Of a stretch of 64,000 bases of DNA, positions 6,614-16,011 are shown piece after piece. Location of the stretch: positions 351,277-415,276 of the forward strand of contig MEUD01000001.1 of assembly GCA_001771575.1 (NCBI GenBank), written 5' to 3'. Each line of letters starts with the position of its first letter. Within the stretch, counting starts at the first letter, position 1. The notes below the pieces were generated by a model. The model did not search any database. It saw only the letters and a program-made list of their open reading frames with translations, and was not told where the DNA came from. The translations under genes and the position numbers were made by a program. This DNA comes from a candidate division WOR-1 bacterium RIFOXYB2_FULL_45_9. GTDB taxonomy: Bacteria; Margulisbacteria; WOR-1; O2-12-FULL-45-9; XYB2-FULL-48-7.

Positions 6614-8189
6614 CCTGCTGATCGGGCTAAGCTGTCTGGCCCTGCCGCTTTTTGCCCTACCCAATGATTTTGTTATCAACGCCGATAATATCTCTTACGC
6701 CAAGGAAGCGCAGATCGTCGACGCCAGCGGGTCCGTCGAAGTCGCCTATAAAGAAGTAATGATCACCGGCGATCGGCTTCTCTATGACGTTTCCGCCGAA
6801 ACCGTCACCATGCGGGGATCTGTTGAGCTCTATTATCGTGATATCCACCTGAAATCGGGAGAGCTTTTTTATCAGGCGACCCGGGAGACGGTCGAAGCGA
6901 AAGATAATATTTATTTTCAATATGAAGGGATCAGCATGGAAGGGGAGAGCCTCGCCTATGAACTGCTGACCAGGACCGGACGGGCCAAAGAACTTTCGTT
7001 TAATTTTCGCGAGATTGATCTGACCGGCGGGGAGGTCAACTTCAGTCCCGACACCTTTAATCTTCGGCGGGCAACCCTGACGACCTGTGACTACCAGAAC
7101 CCTCACTATCACGTCAGCGCCGGAGAGATTGTCTTTTATCCGCGAAGCAGGTGGCTGGTCGCCTACTGGGGATATTTTTGGCTCGGATCTTTTCCGATCG
7201 TCCCGATGCCGACGTATATTTACGACCTAAGCGCGCAAGAGCGGGGGAACAAGAATCTCCCCCCTTTCCCGCAGATCGGGGCCAATGAAGAGGATGGGTC
7301 TTATATCAACGAGACACTGGCCTGGCATTTGAGCCGCTATTTGTCAGGGACTTATTCGCTGGGTTATGCCGAACGAAAAGGACTGCAACTTGGATTTAAC
7401 GCAAATTATCTGCTGACCGATGAGAATAAAGGGAACATTCGCTTGAACGACAACGGCAGTGACGGACGGTCAGGGGGGATTACGCACACTTATTCATTCG
7501 GCGAATACTCAACCGATAACGACAGACTCTCTTTTGGCCTGTTTACCGAACCGTCTGAATATCGTTTTTCCCTGGAAACCATCCTCTCTCATCGGGAAAG
7601 GATCAATTACCAGCGGGTCAGTTTTCTTCCCAACGTTCGTTTTTATTCCCGGGGACTTTCCATAATAGGTAAGGTGATAAAAGGGGACCTCGACCTTAGT
7701 GCCGGGATCGTTGACGAAGAGAACAACCAAAGAGTTGGCCGCAACAGCGTCAACTTGAAATTGTTCGGTGAACTGCCGGAAAATTATCTTGGTTACGTAG
7801 TCCCATCGCTGGTCTACGATTGCGCCTACTATGCCGGCAGGGAGCGCTGGGAAAAACCGACGCTCAACCTTGAACTGATCAAAAAAGTTAATTCCCGCCT
7901 CGGGTTTAACGCCGGATTTTCCCATTATTTGTTTGTTAACGGGACCTCGCCGTTCAATTACGAGCTCTATCGTTTCCGGGCGGCCGACCGGCTGATGGCC
8001 AGCGTCCTCTACGACCTGGACCGGACCGCCGCAAAAATTTCCGCTTCTTATTTTCTCGACGATTGGACGCCGGAAGACGTAGATTATACTTTATTTTTGA
8101 AATTTCATTGTTATAATTTAGAGGTCACCTATCGTTCGATCCGGAAGGAGTTTCTCCTCGGTTTCAGCCTGACGCCGGGGAACCAATAA
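6597..8189 (+). CDS. LPS-assembly protein LptD-like (OstA domain plus beta-barrel), copy 1
   Basis: A 530-residue exported protein. The start at 6597 gives a clear signal peptide (MKKSLSLLIGLSCLALPLFA); the frame is open upstream but has no better start. Residues about 25-150 form an OstA/LptA-like beta-jellyroll repeat region (INADNISYAKEAQIVDASG, then GDRLLYDVSAETVTMRGSV). An LptD-like segment follows with CDYQNPHYHVSAGEIVFYP and PIVPMPTYIYD, then a beta-rich region likely to form an outer-membrane barrel. LptD inserts lipopolysaccharide or a related glycolipid into the outer membrane. It is shorter than E. coli LptD, and a second relative lies at the other end of the window. The gene is embedded between dnaB and tmk, overlapping both. 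Confidence 0.8.
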   Translation: MKKSLSLLIGLSCLALPLFALPNDFVINADNISYAKEAQIVDASGSVEVAYKEVMITGDRLLYDVSAETVTMRGSVELYYRDIHLKSGELFYQATRETVEAKDNIYFQYEGISMEGESLAYELLTRTGRAKELSFNFREIDLTGGEVNFSPDTFNLRRATLTTCDYQNPHYHVSAGEIVFYPRSRWLVAYWGYFWLGSFPIVPMPTYIYDLSAQERGNKNLPPFPQIGANEEDGSYINETLAWHLSRYLSGTYSLGYAERKGLQLGFNANYLLTDENKGNIRLNDNGSDGRSGGITHTYSFGEYSTDNDRLSFGLFTEPSEYRFSLETILSHRERINYQRVSFLPNVRFYSRGLSIIGKVIKGDLDLSAGIVDEENNQRVGRNSVNLKLFGELPENYLGYVVPSLVYDCAYYAGRERWEKPTLNLELIKKVNSRLGFNAGFSHYLFVNGTSPFNYELYRFRAADRLMASVLYDLDRTAAKISASYFLDDWTPEDVDYTLFLKFHCYNLEVTYRSIRKEFLLGFSLTPGNQ

Positions 8190-8803
8190 TGTTCATTACT
8201 TTTGAAGGGCCGGAAGGGTGCGGCAAGTCGACCCATTCCCAACTGCTGAAAACATATCTTGAAAATAAGGGGCTGGTCGTTGTCCAGACCAGAGAACCGG
8301 GAGGCACTCCGCTTGGGGTTAAGCTCCGGGCTATTCTTTTGGAAAAGAGCGGACCGATCGACCAATTGGCCGAAGCCTCTCTGTTTTTCGCTGATCGGGC
8401 GGAGCACGTAGCCGGCGTGATCCTGCCGGCGCTCAAATCAGGCAAATGCGTGATCTGCGATCGCTTTCTTGACTCAACCCTGGCTTATCAGATAGGTGGA
8501 AGGGGCCTGCCGGAAGACCTGATCCGTTTTATGAACATGGAAGCAAGCTTTGGGGTCAGGCCTGACTTGACCTTTCTTTTGGATATTCCACCCGAAGTCG
8601 GGTTGGAGAGAGCCAAGAATAAGGGAGCGGCAGACCGTTTTGAACGGGAGGGGATGGCGTTCCACACCCGGGTGCGCGAGAAGTATTTGGCCCTGGCGGC
8701 GGACGATCCAGAGCGGATCAAGCTTTTCCCTTTTGAAAATCTGCCGATCGATCTGGTCCAAACCAAAATAAGGAGCATTGTCGATGAAAAGTTCGGAAAT
8801 TAG
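8189..8803 (+). CDS. tmk: Thymidylate kinase
   Basis: Tmk phosphorylates dTMP to dTDP for DNA synthesis. The P-loop GPEGCGKSTHSQ is at residues 7-18, the REPGG motif at about 36 and the CDRFLDSTLAYQ motif at about 91. The length of 204 residues is normal. Its start codon uses the last base of the lptD-like stop codon and its 3' end overlaps alaS by 20 bases. Confidence 0.97.
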   Translation: MFITFEGPEGCGKSTHSQLLKTYLENKGLVVVQTREPGGTPLGVKLRAILLEKSGPIDQLAEASLFFADRAEHVAGVILPALKSGKCVICDRFLDSTLAYQIGGRGLPEDLIRFMNMEASFGVRPDLTFLLDIPPEVGLERAKNKGAADRFEREGMAFHTRVREKYLALAADDPERIKLFPFENLPIDLVQTKIRSIVDEKFGN

Positions 8804-11489
8804 GAAAAAGTTTCTGGCGTTTTTTGCCGCGAAAGAACACCAGGTCCTTCCAGGTTCTTCACTCGTGCCAAGCGATCCGACCGTCTTGCTGACCCTGGCC
8901 GGGATGCTCCAGTTCAAGCCGATCTTCCTCGGACAGGAAAAATCGAGGCACCGCCGGGCGGCAACAATCCAAAAATGCATCCGGACCCTGGACATTGACC
9001 GGGTCGGTAAAACTCCCAGGCACCAGACTTTTTTTGAAATGCTCGGTAATTTTTCTTTCGGCGACTATTTTAAAAAGGAGGCGATCCAGTTCGCCTGGGA
9101 ATTGCTCACCAAAGAGTTTAAGATCCCGATCACCAGGCTTCATATCGCGGTCTATGAAAAAGATGACGAGGCATACGGGATCTGGCGCGATTTGATCGGC
9201 CTTCCTGAAGCGATCATTCACCGACTGGGGGAAGAAAACAACTTTTGGTCGGCCGGACCGACCGGACCGTGCGGCCCCTGTTCAGAGATCTACTATGACC
9301 TCGGCGCGTCAATGGGCTGCGGCAGGGAAGACTGCGCCCCCGGCTGTGATTGCGACCGGTTCCTTGAGATCTGGAACCTGGTCTTTATCCAATACAATCG
9401 GAACGAGAAAGGGGAACTCCTCCCGCTAAAGAGCAAAGGGATCGACACCGGCATGGGCTTAGAGAGGATCGCTTCGGTCCTGCAAGAGACCAACGACAAC
9501 TTTGAGACCGACCTTTTTCTGCCGTTGATCAAAAAGATCGAAATGCTCGCCCCAAGCTCTTTCGGCGCGGCAATTTCCAAACGGATCATTGCCGATCACG
9601 CCAGAGCGGCGACAAACCTGATCAGCGACGGGGTTTACCCGTCAAATACCGGACGTGGTTATGTTTTGCGCCGGCTGATCCGCCGGGCGGTAAGCCACGG
9701 CAGGAGGATCGGCATTGAACGCTCATTTTTGACCGATCTGGCCCGGGTGGTAATCACCGATATGGGAGAGACTTATCCAATATTAAAGGACAAAGCTGGC
9801 TCAATTTTGGAGATTATCAAGGAGGAAGAAGAGAACTTCCTTGCCACTTTAAGTTCGGGGATGAAGTGGTTCGAAGAATTGACATCCAAGCTCCCTACCA
9901 GCGGAGTCCTTTCCGGGAGCGACGCATTTAAACTCCACGATACTTATGGTTTCCCGATCGACCTGACCATTGAAATGGCGGCCGAGAAAGGGAATAAGGT
10001 CGATCAGGCCGCTTTTGAAACTGAAATGGAAGCCCAGCGGGAGAGGGCAAGGCAGAGCGGACTAAGCGGCGAGAAAAAGGTCGATCTTTCTTCTCTTGAT
10101 CTGCACCGCCTGAAGCCGACCAAATTTATCGGCTATGACAAATATGAGGCGGAAACCAAGGTCCTGGCCGTCTTTCCTGAAGCTAATATAGTTGTTTTGG
10201 AAAAAACCCCATTCTACGGAGAAAGCGGCGGGCAGGTCGGAGACACCGGCATGATCTCTTTTGACGGCAATGAGCTCCTGGTCCTGGGGGCCGTAAGCAC
10301 CCCGCAAAAAATCATCCTGCATCACGTTGAAGACCTCAACGGACTAAAGGAAAATTCCAAGGTTAAGGCGCGGATCGATATTTCCAAGCGTCTGTCGACC
10401 GCCGCCCACCATACCGCCACTCATTTGCTCCATAAAGCGCTCCGCGAGGTCCTGGGGGAACACGTCAAACAAGCCGGATCATACGTCGGACCGGATAAGC
10501 TCCGTTTTGATTTTACGCATTTCAAAGCCCTGACCGAAGAAGAGAGGATGAAGATCGAACAACTGGTCAACGAAAAGATCAAGGAAAAGCTCAAGGTCGA
10601 TGTTTTGAAAAAACAATATAAGGAAGCGGTCTCCATGGGGGCAATGGCACTCTTCGGTGAAAAATACGGCGACGAGGTCAGGGTCTTAAAGATCGGCGGC
10701 TATAGCCTTGAGCTCTGCGGCGGGACCCACGTCGGCTCGACGGGTGATATTGTATTCTTTAAGATCGTCTCCGAAGGGGCGCTAGGATCGGGTTTGCGCC
10801 GGATCGAAGCGGTCGCCGGACAATCCTCTAAAATCCATGTGGTTTTCCGGGCCAAGGAGCTCTACGGCGAAGTCGATAAACTGGTCGGCAAATACCGCTC
10901 GCTCCAAAAACGGAAAATCGAACTGGGTGGGGAAGAAGGGTTGGAGGCCAATATTTTTGAGATCGAACCGACGGAACTGGAGCGGCTCGGCAAAGCGGTC
11001 GACAATCAAGAGACCAGGGTCGTCGACCAGTTCTTGAGCCATCTGGCGGGACGCGTCGATTGGATCAAGGAGAGGCTCGTCAAGATCGAAAAAGAGATCC
11101 GCTCGCTGGAGGAGAAAAAAGCGGCGCGATCCGGAGGAGATCTTGCCGCCGCCGCGACCGAGATCAATGGACGCAAGGTCTTGCTTAAGGAATTTCCCGA
11201 TCTTTCGATGGAGAGCCTCCGGCTCTATTCCGACTCGCTCCAAAACGCCCTTAAATCGGCGGTTATTGTCCTTTGTTCCACCGCCGGTGGCAAGCTGGTC
11301 TATTTGATCACCGTTTCCCCGGAGCTGATCACCCCTCAATTATCGGCCAAGATACTTGCCGGCATCTTTGCCGATGTTGTCGGCGGCCGCGGGGGGGGGA
11401 AAGAGACCAAGGCCGAAGGAGGCTCAAAAGAACCCCTTAAGGCGGCCGAAGCGCTGGCGAAGGTTGGCGAGTACCTGAAAACTTTATGA
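8784..11489 (+). CDS. alaS: Alanine--tRNA ligase
   Basis: AlaRS charges tRNA-Ala and edits mischarged serine and glycine. The protein is 901 residues from the ATG at 8784, chosen because AGGAG lies eight bases upstream; the TTG two codons earlier is less likely. The N-terminal class II catalytic core (FFAAKEHQVLPGSSLVPSDPT) has the cysteine-rich GCGREDCAPGCDCDRFLEIWN insert seen in many bacterial AlaRS. The editing domain has HHTATHLLH (about residue 540) and CGGTHV (about 640), and a C-Ala domain with coiled coil follows. It overlaps tmk and touches ruvX. Confidence 0.97.
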   Translation: MKSSEIRKKFLAFFAAKEHQVLPGSSLVPSDPTVLLTLAGMLQFKPIFLGQEKSRHRRAATIQKCIRTLDIDRVGKTPRHQTFFEMLGNFSFGDYFKKEAIQFAWELLTKEFKIPITRLHIAVYEKDDEAYGIWRDLIGLPEAIIHRLGEENNFWSAGPTGPCGPCSEIYYDLGASMGCGREDCAPGCDCDRFLEIWNLVFIQYNRNEKGELLPLKSKGIDTGMGLERIASVLQETNDNFETDLFLPLIKKIEMLAPSSFGAAISKRIIADHARAATNLISDGVYPSNTGRGYVLRRLIRRAVSHGRRIGIERSFLTDLARVVITDMGETYPILKDKAGSILEIIKEEEENFLATLSSGMKWFEELTSKLPTSGVLSGSDAFKLHDTYGFPIDLTIEMAAEKGNKVDQAAFETEMEAQRERARQSGLSGEKKVDLSSLDLHRLKPTKFIGYDKYEAETKVLAVFPEANIVVLEKTPFYGESGGQVGDTGMISFDGNELLVLGAVSTPQKIILHHVEDLNGLKENSKVKARIDISKRLSTAAHHTATHLLHKALREVLGEHVKQAGSYVGPDKLRFDFTHFKALTEEERMKIEQLVNEKIKEKLKVDVLKKQYKEAVSMGAMALFGEKYGDEVRVLKIGGYSLELCGGTHVGSTGDIVFFKIVSEGALGSGLRRIEAVAGQSSKIHVVFRAKELYGEVDKLVGKYRSLQKRKIELGGEEGLEANIFEIEPTELERLGKAVDNQETRVVDQFLSHLAGRVDWIKERLVKIEKEIRSLEEKKAARSGGDLAAAATEINGRKVLLKEFPDLSMESLRLYSDSLQNALKSAVIVLCSTAGGKLVYLITVSPELITPQLSAKILAGIFADVVGGRGGGKETKAEGGSKEPLKAAEALAKVGEYLKTL

Positions 11490-11908
11490 ATAGAATAATG
11501 GCGATCGATCTTGGAACAAAACGGATCGGCATAGCGGTCTCGGACCTCCTTGGGCTGACCGCCCAGCCGGTGACCGTCCTTGAAAAAAAAGAAGATGGAA
11601 GCGAGCTTGAGGCTATCGCCGCTCTTATCGAAGATTTTGGCAACGTCAGCGAACTTTTGCTTGGCCTGCCAAAGACTTTGAAAGGTGAAGAGGGGCCGGC
11701 CGCGCAAAACGCTAGGTCATTTGCCGCGAGGCTCAAAGAAAGATTTAACCTGAAAGTCACCCTCTGGGACGAACGAATGACCACTGTCGCCGCTAATAAA
11801 TTCTTGATCAGCGCCGGCGTATCCAGGAAAGATCGAAAGAAAGTGATCGATAAAAGCGCCGCGGCCGGGATCTTGCGGAGCTATTTGGACAGATCAAATA
11901 AGCGATGA
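11486..11908 (+). CDS. ruvX: RuvX/YqgF family Holliday junction resolvase-like protein
   Basis: A 140-residue RNase H-fold protein of the YqgF/RuvX family. The conserved acidic sites are visible in AIDLGTKRIGIAVSD (residues 6-20), LLLGLPKTLKGEEG (about 53-66), LWDERMTT (about 92) and IDKSAAAGIL (about 121). The family is linked to pre-16S rRNA 5'-end processing and proposed Holliday junction cleavage. Neighbouring alaS and mltG is a common arrangement in bacteria. It overlaps both by four bases. Confidence 0.93.
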   Translation: MNRIMAIDLGTKRIGIAVSDLLGLTAQPVTVLEKKEDGSELEAIAALIEDFGNVSELLLGLPKTLKGEEGPAAQNARSFAARLKERFNLKVTLWDERMTTVAANKFLISAGVSRKDRKKVIDKSAAAGILRSYLDRSNKR

Positions 11909-12903
11909 AAGACAACCTAATTATATCGACAATCGCCCTGCTGATCGTTGGTTTTGCCTTTATTCTCCAACCGGCCAATCCTTTTGATCGGAGCGAAAAG
12001 CTGACCGCCATACCGGCGGGGAGTTCGGCAAAACAGATCAAGGCGATCCTGGCCCAAAAGGGGCTCCTCCCTCCGCGAAGCAATTTTCTAATTATTTTGC
12101 GCGCGTTTGGCTTGCAGGACAAGATCAAGGCCGGAGAATATCTCCTCTCACCCTCAATGTTCCTGCCGGAGATCATCATTAAGCTGGTCGGCAATGAAAC
12201 CGTCGCCCCCAAACAGATCAGGGTCACTTTTCCGGAAGGAAGCTCGATCCATAAAATGGGAGAGATCTTAAAAGCGGCCAGGTATCAGCAATGGCGCGCG
12301 TTTCAAAATCTGATCGACGAAGGGATCACCACCGACCGCCGCGCGAAACATAGTAAGTTGTTCCGTTATATATCGAGCGAATCGCCGGAAGGGTATCTCT
12401 TCCCGGATACTTATGATTTTTTTCCTGAAGCCGCCCTGGACCTGGTGGTGGAAACGATGCTGCGACGCTTTGAAGCGATGGTCCTTCCCCTTTGGGAAAA
12501 AGAAAAAAGCTCCACTAAACTTTCCTTCCATGAGCTTTTAACGCTCGCTTCGATCGTGGAAAAAGAGGCAAAAATACCGGAAGAGCGGCCAATTATCGCT
12601 TCGGTCTTTTATAATCGATTAAAGATCGGGATGCCGCTGGCGGCCGACCCGACGGTCAAATACGCCCTGGAAAATCCGTCAAAAAAGGTTTTTTACAACC
12701 AGCTGAACGTTGATTCCCCTTACAATACTTACAAGAGAGTAGGGCTTCCTCCAGGTCCGATCTGTAATCCGGGGCTGGATTCGATCAAAGCGACCCTTAA
12801 ACCGGCTAAAACAGATTTCTTCTTTTTTGTCGCCCGACCTGACGGAAGCCACAAATTCACCAAAACATTTGAAGAGCATAAGAAAGCCAGAGGGAAGAAT
12901 TAA
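11905..12903 (+). CDS. mltG: Endolytic murein transglycosylase MltG
   Basis: MltG cleaves nascent peptidoglycan strands at the inner membrane and so ends glycan chain growth. An N-terminal membrane helix (IISTIALLIVGFAFIL, about residues 5-20) is followed by the YceG domain with PEGYLFPDTYDF (about 160) and the catalytic segment LTLASIVEKEA (Glu at about 219). NRLKIGMPLAADPTVKYAL and GLPPGPICNPGLDSI are further family blocks. Length (332) is normal. It is the last gene of the + strand run and ends two bases from the convergent guaA stop. Confidence 0.95.
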   Translation: MKDNLIISTIALLIVGFAFILQPANPFDRSEKLTAIPAGSSAKQIKAILAQKGLLPPRSNFLIILRAFGLQDKIKAGEYLLSPSMFLPEIIIKLVGNETVAPKQIRVTFPEGSSIHKMGEILKAARYQQWRAFQNLIDEGITTDRRAKHSKLFRYISSESPEGYLFPDTYDFFPEAALDLVVETMLRRFEAMVLPLWEKEKSSTKLSFHELLTLASIVEKEAKIPEERPIIASVFYNRLKIGMPLAADPTVKYALENPSKKVFYNQLNVDSPYNTYKRVGLPPGPICNPGLDSIKATLKPAKTDFFFFVARPDGSHKFTKTFEEHKKARGKN

Positions 12904-12905
12904 GC

Positions 12906-14465
12906 TTATTCCCACTCAATCGTCGCTGGTGGTTTGGAGGAAATGTCGTAAACAACCCGATTGACCTCCGGGGTTTCGTTAATTATCCGATTGGATATGA
13001 TCTCCAGAAGTTCATAGGGGAGACGGGCCCAATCGGCGGTCATCGCGTCCTTGGAGGTAACCGCCCGAACGGCAATAGTGTTAAGATAGGTCCGTTTGTC
13101 ACCCATAACTCCAACCGTCCTAATAGGGAGCAGTACCCCGAACGACTGCCATAATTCCTTATATAGACCTGCTTTTTTGACTTCAGAAACAATAATATCA
13201 TCTACCACTTGAAGGATCTTGACCCGCTCTGGAGTCACTTCTCCAATGATCCTGATCGCCAGACCCGGCCCAGGAAAAGGTTGACGGCTGATGATCTCAT
13301 CGGGAACCCCAAGTTCGCGTCCAAGAGCTCTAACCTCATCCTTAAAAAGCAATCTTAACGGTTCGATCAACTTAAAGCCCATTTTTTCCGGCAGGCCGCC
13401 GACATTATGGTGGGTTTTGATCTTTTTGGCCGCTTTTCCGGTCGTTGTCCCAGGAACGGCGCTTTCAATTACATCTGGATAAAGGGTCCCCTGGGCGAGG
13501 AAAGGGATCCGGCCGAGTTTTTTTGCTTCTTCCTCAAAGGTCCTGATAAAATTCTCGCCGATGATCATTCGTTTTTTTTCCGGATCAACGACCCCTTTAA
13601 GCCGATCAAAAAAGCGGACCGAAGCGTTGATGTTGTGAAAATTGACCTTAAATCGATTAACAAAGAGGTCGTCTATCTTTTTGGCTTCGTTCTTGCGCAT
13701 AAATCCCTGGTCAATGAACATACAGACAAGCTGTTCGCCTATCGCCTTATGCATCAGAGCGGCAACGGTCGTGGAATCAACGCCGCCGGAGAGAGCGAGC
13801 AGGACGGTCTCTTTTCCGACTTTTTCCCGGATCAATTTGATCTGTTCTTCAATAAAGTTGGCGGTCGTCCAGGTCGGCTGACAGCCGCAAACGACGTAAG
13901 CAAAGTTCTTGATGACCTCGATCCCTTTGGGAGTGTGGACGACTTCTGGATGGAACTGGACACCAAATATTTTTCTTCCGGGGTCGCCGGCGGCGGCGTA
14001 CTTGGTGTTATCGGTGTGGGCGATCTGTTTAAAACCTGAAGGAAGCTTCATGACCGTGTCGCCATGGCTCATCCAGCACTGCAGGTTCGTGTCCAGGCCA
14101 GCAAAAATATTCGTCTGGTCGTCGATCGTCAGATCGGCTTTGCCGTACTCACGTTTTTTCCCTTCTTTGACCTCTCCGCCAAGCTCTTTCGCCAGAAGCT
14201 GCATACCATAACAGATGCCGAGGATCGGAATACCGGACTGCCAGAGCCTGGGATCGGCTTTTGGCGCTCCTTCTTCATAGACCGAAGCGGGGCCGCCGGA
14301 AATAATTACCCCTTTAACCTCTTTTTTAAGCAATTCATCGACAGAAATATCGTGGGGAAAAACCTCGCAGTAAACATTGCATTCGCGGACCCGGCGGGCG
14401 ATCAACAGGGAATATTGAGCTCCAAAATCAAGAACTGCGATCAAATCATGTTTTTGCTTCGCCAT
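12906..14465 (-). CDS. guaA: GMP synthase (glutamine-hydrolysing)
   Basis: GuaA converts XMP to GMP using glutamine and ATP. An N-terminal class I glutamine amidotransferase domain has the nucleophile motif [15 protein letters not shown] (about residue 85) and FHPEVVHT. The ATP-pyrophosphatase domain has the PP-loop [11 protein letters not shown] (about 230), and the C-terminal dimerisation domain ends [11 protein letters not shown]. From the ATG at 14465 the protein has 519 residues, close to the family norm. It has its own promoter just upstream and almost no leader. GuaB3 lies two genes upstream, so both IMP-to-GMP steps are grouped. Confidence 0.96.
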   Translation of the reverse strand: MAKQKHDLIAVLDFGAQYSLLIARRVRECNVYCEVFPHDISVDELLKKEVKGVIISGGPASVYEEGAPKADPRLWQSGIPILGICYGMQLLAKELGGEVKEGKKREYGKADLTIDDQTNIFAGLDTNLQCWMSHGDTVMKLPSGFKQIAHTDNTKYAAAGDPGRKIFGVQFHPEVVHTPKGIEVIKNFAYVVCGCQPTWTTANFIEEQIKLIREKVGKETVLLALSGGVDSTTVAALMHKAIGEQLVCMFIDQGFMRKNEAKKIDDLFVNRFKVNFHNINASVRFFDRLKGVVDPEKKRMIIGENFIRTFEEEAKKLGRIPFLAQGTLYPDVIESAVPGTTTGKAAKKIKTHHNVGGLPEKMGFKLIEPLRLLFKDEVRALGRELGVPDEIISRQPFPGPGLAIRIIGEVTPERVKILQVVDDIIVSEVKKAGLYKELWQSFGVLLPIRTVGVMGDKRTYLNTIAVRAVTSKDAMTADWARLPYELLEIISNRIINETPEVNRVVYDISSKPPATIEWE

Positions 14466-14470
14466 GGCAC

Positions 14471-14500
14471 AGTATATCACAGTCTAAATATTTTTTTCAA
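14471..14500 (-). promoter_or_regulatory. Promoter of guaA (TTGAAA - 18 - TATACT)
   Basis: On the minus strand TTGAAA and TATACT are separated by 18 bases, and the -10 ends only five bases before the guaA start codon. Transcription would begin at or next to the ATG, giving a leaderless message. The promoter overlaps the stop of the preceding small gene. Confidence 0.6.
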
Positions 14501-14763
14501 ATCATTTTGAGGCTATGAACTTCACTATCATGCCGGTGCTCCTGCAGTTCACTGTCGATATGCTCGACATAATATTTGACTTCTTTTAAATCTTTCTCTA
14601 AACGACTAATGTCGCTTTTATTTGCCATTCCGGTTAAATCTGCTTTGGTGGCCATTCCAGCCAAATCGTCTTTAGTTGCCATCCCTGACAAATCACTTTT
14701 AGTCGCCATTGTTCCCAGGATCAAATCTAATTTTTTCCGCATTTCTTTCATTTCATTCTCCAT
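14497..14763 (-). CDS. Small coiled-coil protein with nine-residue tandem repeats
   Basis: An 88-residue, highly charged protein predicted to be helical and coiled-coil from its heptad-like pattern. The start at 14763 is supported by AGGAGG nine bases upstream; a TTG three codons earlier touches that site directly. Residues about 20-55 contain four tandem units of the type ATKxDLxGM (14599-14706 in DNA). Similar ATKxDL repeat proteins occur widely and have no agreed function. It sits between guaB3 and guaA on the same strand, but nothing in it suggests a nucleotide enzyme. Confidence 0.65.
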   Translation of the reverse strand: MENEMKEMRKKLDLILGTMATKSDLSGMATKDDLAGMATKADLTGMANKSDISRLEKDLKEVKYYVEHIDSELQEHRHDSEVHSLKMI

Positions 14764-14835
14764 TTTCCCCAACCTCCTCTGTCTTCTGTCCCGCCTTCGA
14801 TTCCGCCCTTTATCTTGTCCTTTGTTCCGCCTTCT

Positions 14836-15996
14836 TTACTTATACATTCCCAACTGCTGGGCTTTCTGGTAAACTTTTCCTTCGGTCAGGATCGAAGGGG
14901 CGATCACTACCTCGACCTGCTGCATCTCTTTAATGCTAGCCGCGCCTAATGTCCCCATCGAGGTCCTCAAAGCGCCGACAAAATTCATTGATCCATCGTC
15001 AAACCTGGCCGGGCCGTGGAGGATCTCTTTGAGCGGGCCGATGGTACCGACCCGGATGCGCGAGCCGCGCGGCAGAGTAGGCGATGGTGTCGCCATTCCC
15101 CAGTGGAAACCGCCGCCGGGGGCTTCCGTCGCTTTAGCGATCGGCGAACCGATCATTACCGCGTCGGCGCCGCAAGCGATCGCTTTGCAAATATCGCCGC
15201 CGACCGCCATCCCGCCGTCGGCAATGATCGGAACGTAGACGTTATTCTCTTTATAATATGAATCGCGGGCGGCGGCGCAATCGGCGATCGAGGTCGCCAT
15301 TGGGACACCGACCCCCAGAACGCCGCGGGAAGTACAGGCCGCGCCCGGTCCGATACCCACAAGAACGCCAGCAACTCCGGTTCCCATCAGGGTCAAAGCG
15401 ACTTCGTAGGTGACGCAGTTGCCGACCAAAACCGGGACCTTCATCATTGAGCAGAATTCTTTAAGGTCGAGGATCTTGGAGCCGGTCGACTTATGTTTGG
15501 TGGAAAGGACGGTCGATTGGACAACGAAGATGTCGACTCCGGCGTCGCGGGCGATCTTGCCGAATTCCAGGGCGTCCTGTGGAATAGAGGAGACAGCGGC
15601 GATCCCGCCAAGCGATTTGATCTCTTTGATCCGTTTGGCGATCAATTCTTTTTTGATCGGTTCAAGGTAGATCTTCTGCATCAATTCTACATATTTATCT
15701 TTATCGACCGCGGCAATCTCTTTGAGGACTTTTTCCGCGTCTTCATAGCGCGTCCAAACCCCGTGCAGGTTAAGAACACCGAGACCGCCATTTTTACTCA
15801 TCAAGGCGGCGGTCTTTGGGCTGATCACACCGTCCATGGCGGAGGCGATGATCGGCATTTCAAACTTTTTCCCTCCGATCGTGACGGAGACGTCGGTATC
15901 CTCCGGGTTGATGGTGACGATCGACGGGACAAGTGAAATTTCATCAAAACCGTACACGCGCCTGGTCTTTTTCGCTTTACCCAAAGAGATATCCAT
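14836..15996 (-). CDS. guaB3: GuaB3 family IMP dehydrogenase
   Basis: A 386-residue IMP dehydrogenase/GMP reductase barrel without CBS domains. The whole sequence follows the GuaB3 pattern known from cyanobacteria and actinobacteria: ASAMDGV near residue 52, GVLNLHGVWTRYED, VGNCVTYEVAL, the active-site loop GIGPGAACTSRGVLGVG (about 215-231) and C-terminal TSMGTLGA / QQVEVVIAPS / LTEGKVYQKAQQLGMYK. It is expected to oxidise IMP to XMP with NAD. It heads a minus-strand group with guaA. The presence of this subtype instead of classical GuaB points to a lineage near Cyanobacteria, though transfer is possible. Confidence 0.92.
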   Translation of the reverse strand: MDISLGKAKKTRRVYGFDEISLVPSIVTINPEDTDVSVTIGGKKFEMPIIASAMDGVISPKTAALMSKNGGLGVLNLHGVWTRYEDAEKVLKEIAAVDKDKYVELMQKIYLEPIKKELIAKRIKEIKSLGGIAAVSSIPQDALEFGKIARDAGVDIFVVQSTVLSTKHKSTGSKILDLKEFCSMMKVPVLVGNCVTYEVALTLMGTGVAGVLVGIGPGAACTSRGVLGVGVPMATSIADCAAARDSYYKENNVYVPIIADGGMAVGGDICKAIACGADAVMIGSPIAKATEAPGGGFHWGMATPSPTLPRGSRIRVGTIGPLKEILHGPARFDDGSMNFVGALRTSMGTLGAASIKEMQQVEVVIAPSILTEGKVYQKAQQLGMYK

Positions 15997-16011
15997 TTTA
16001 CTCCTCCATTT

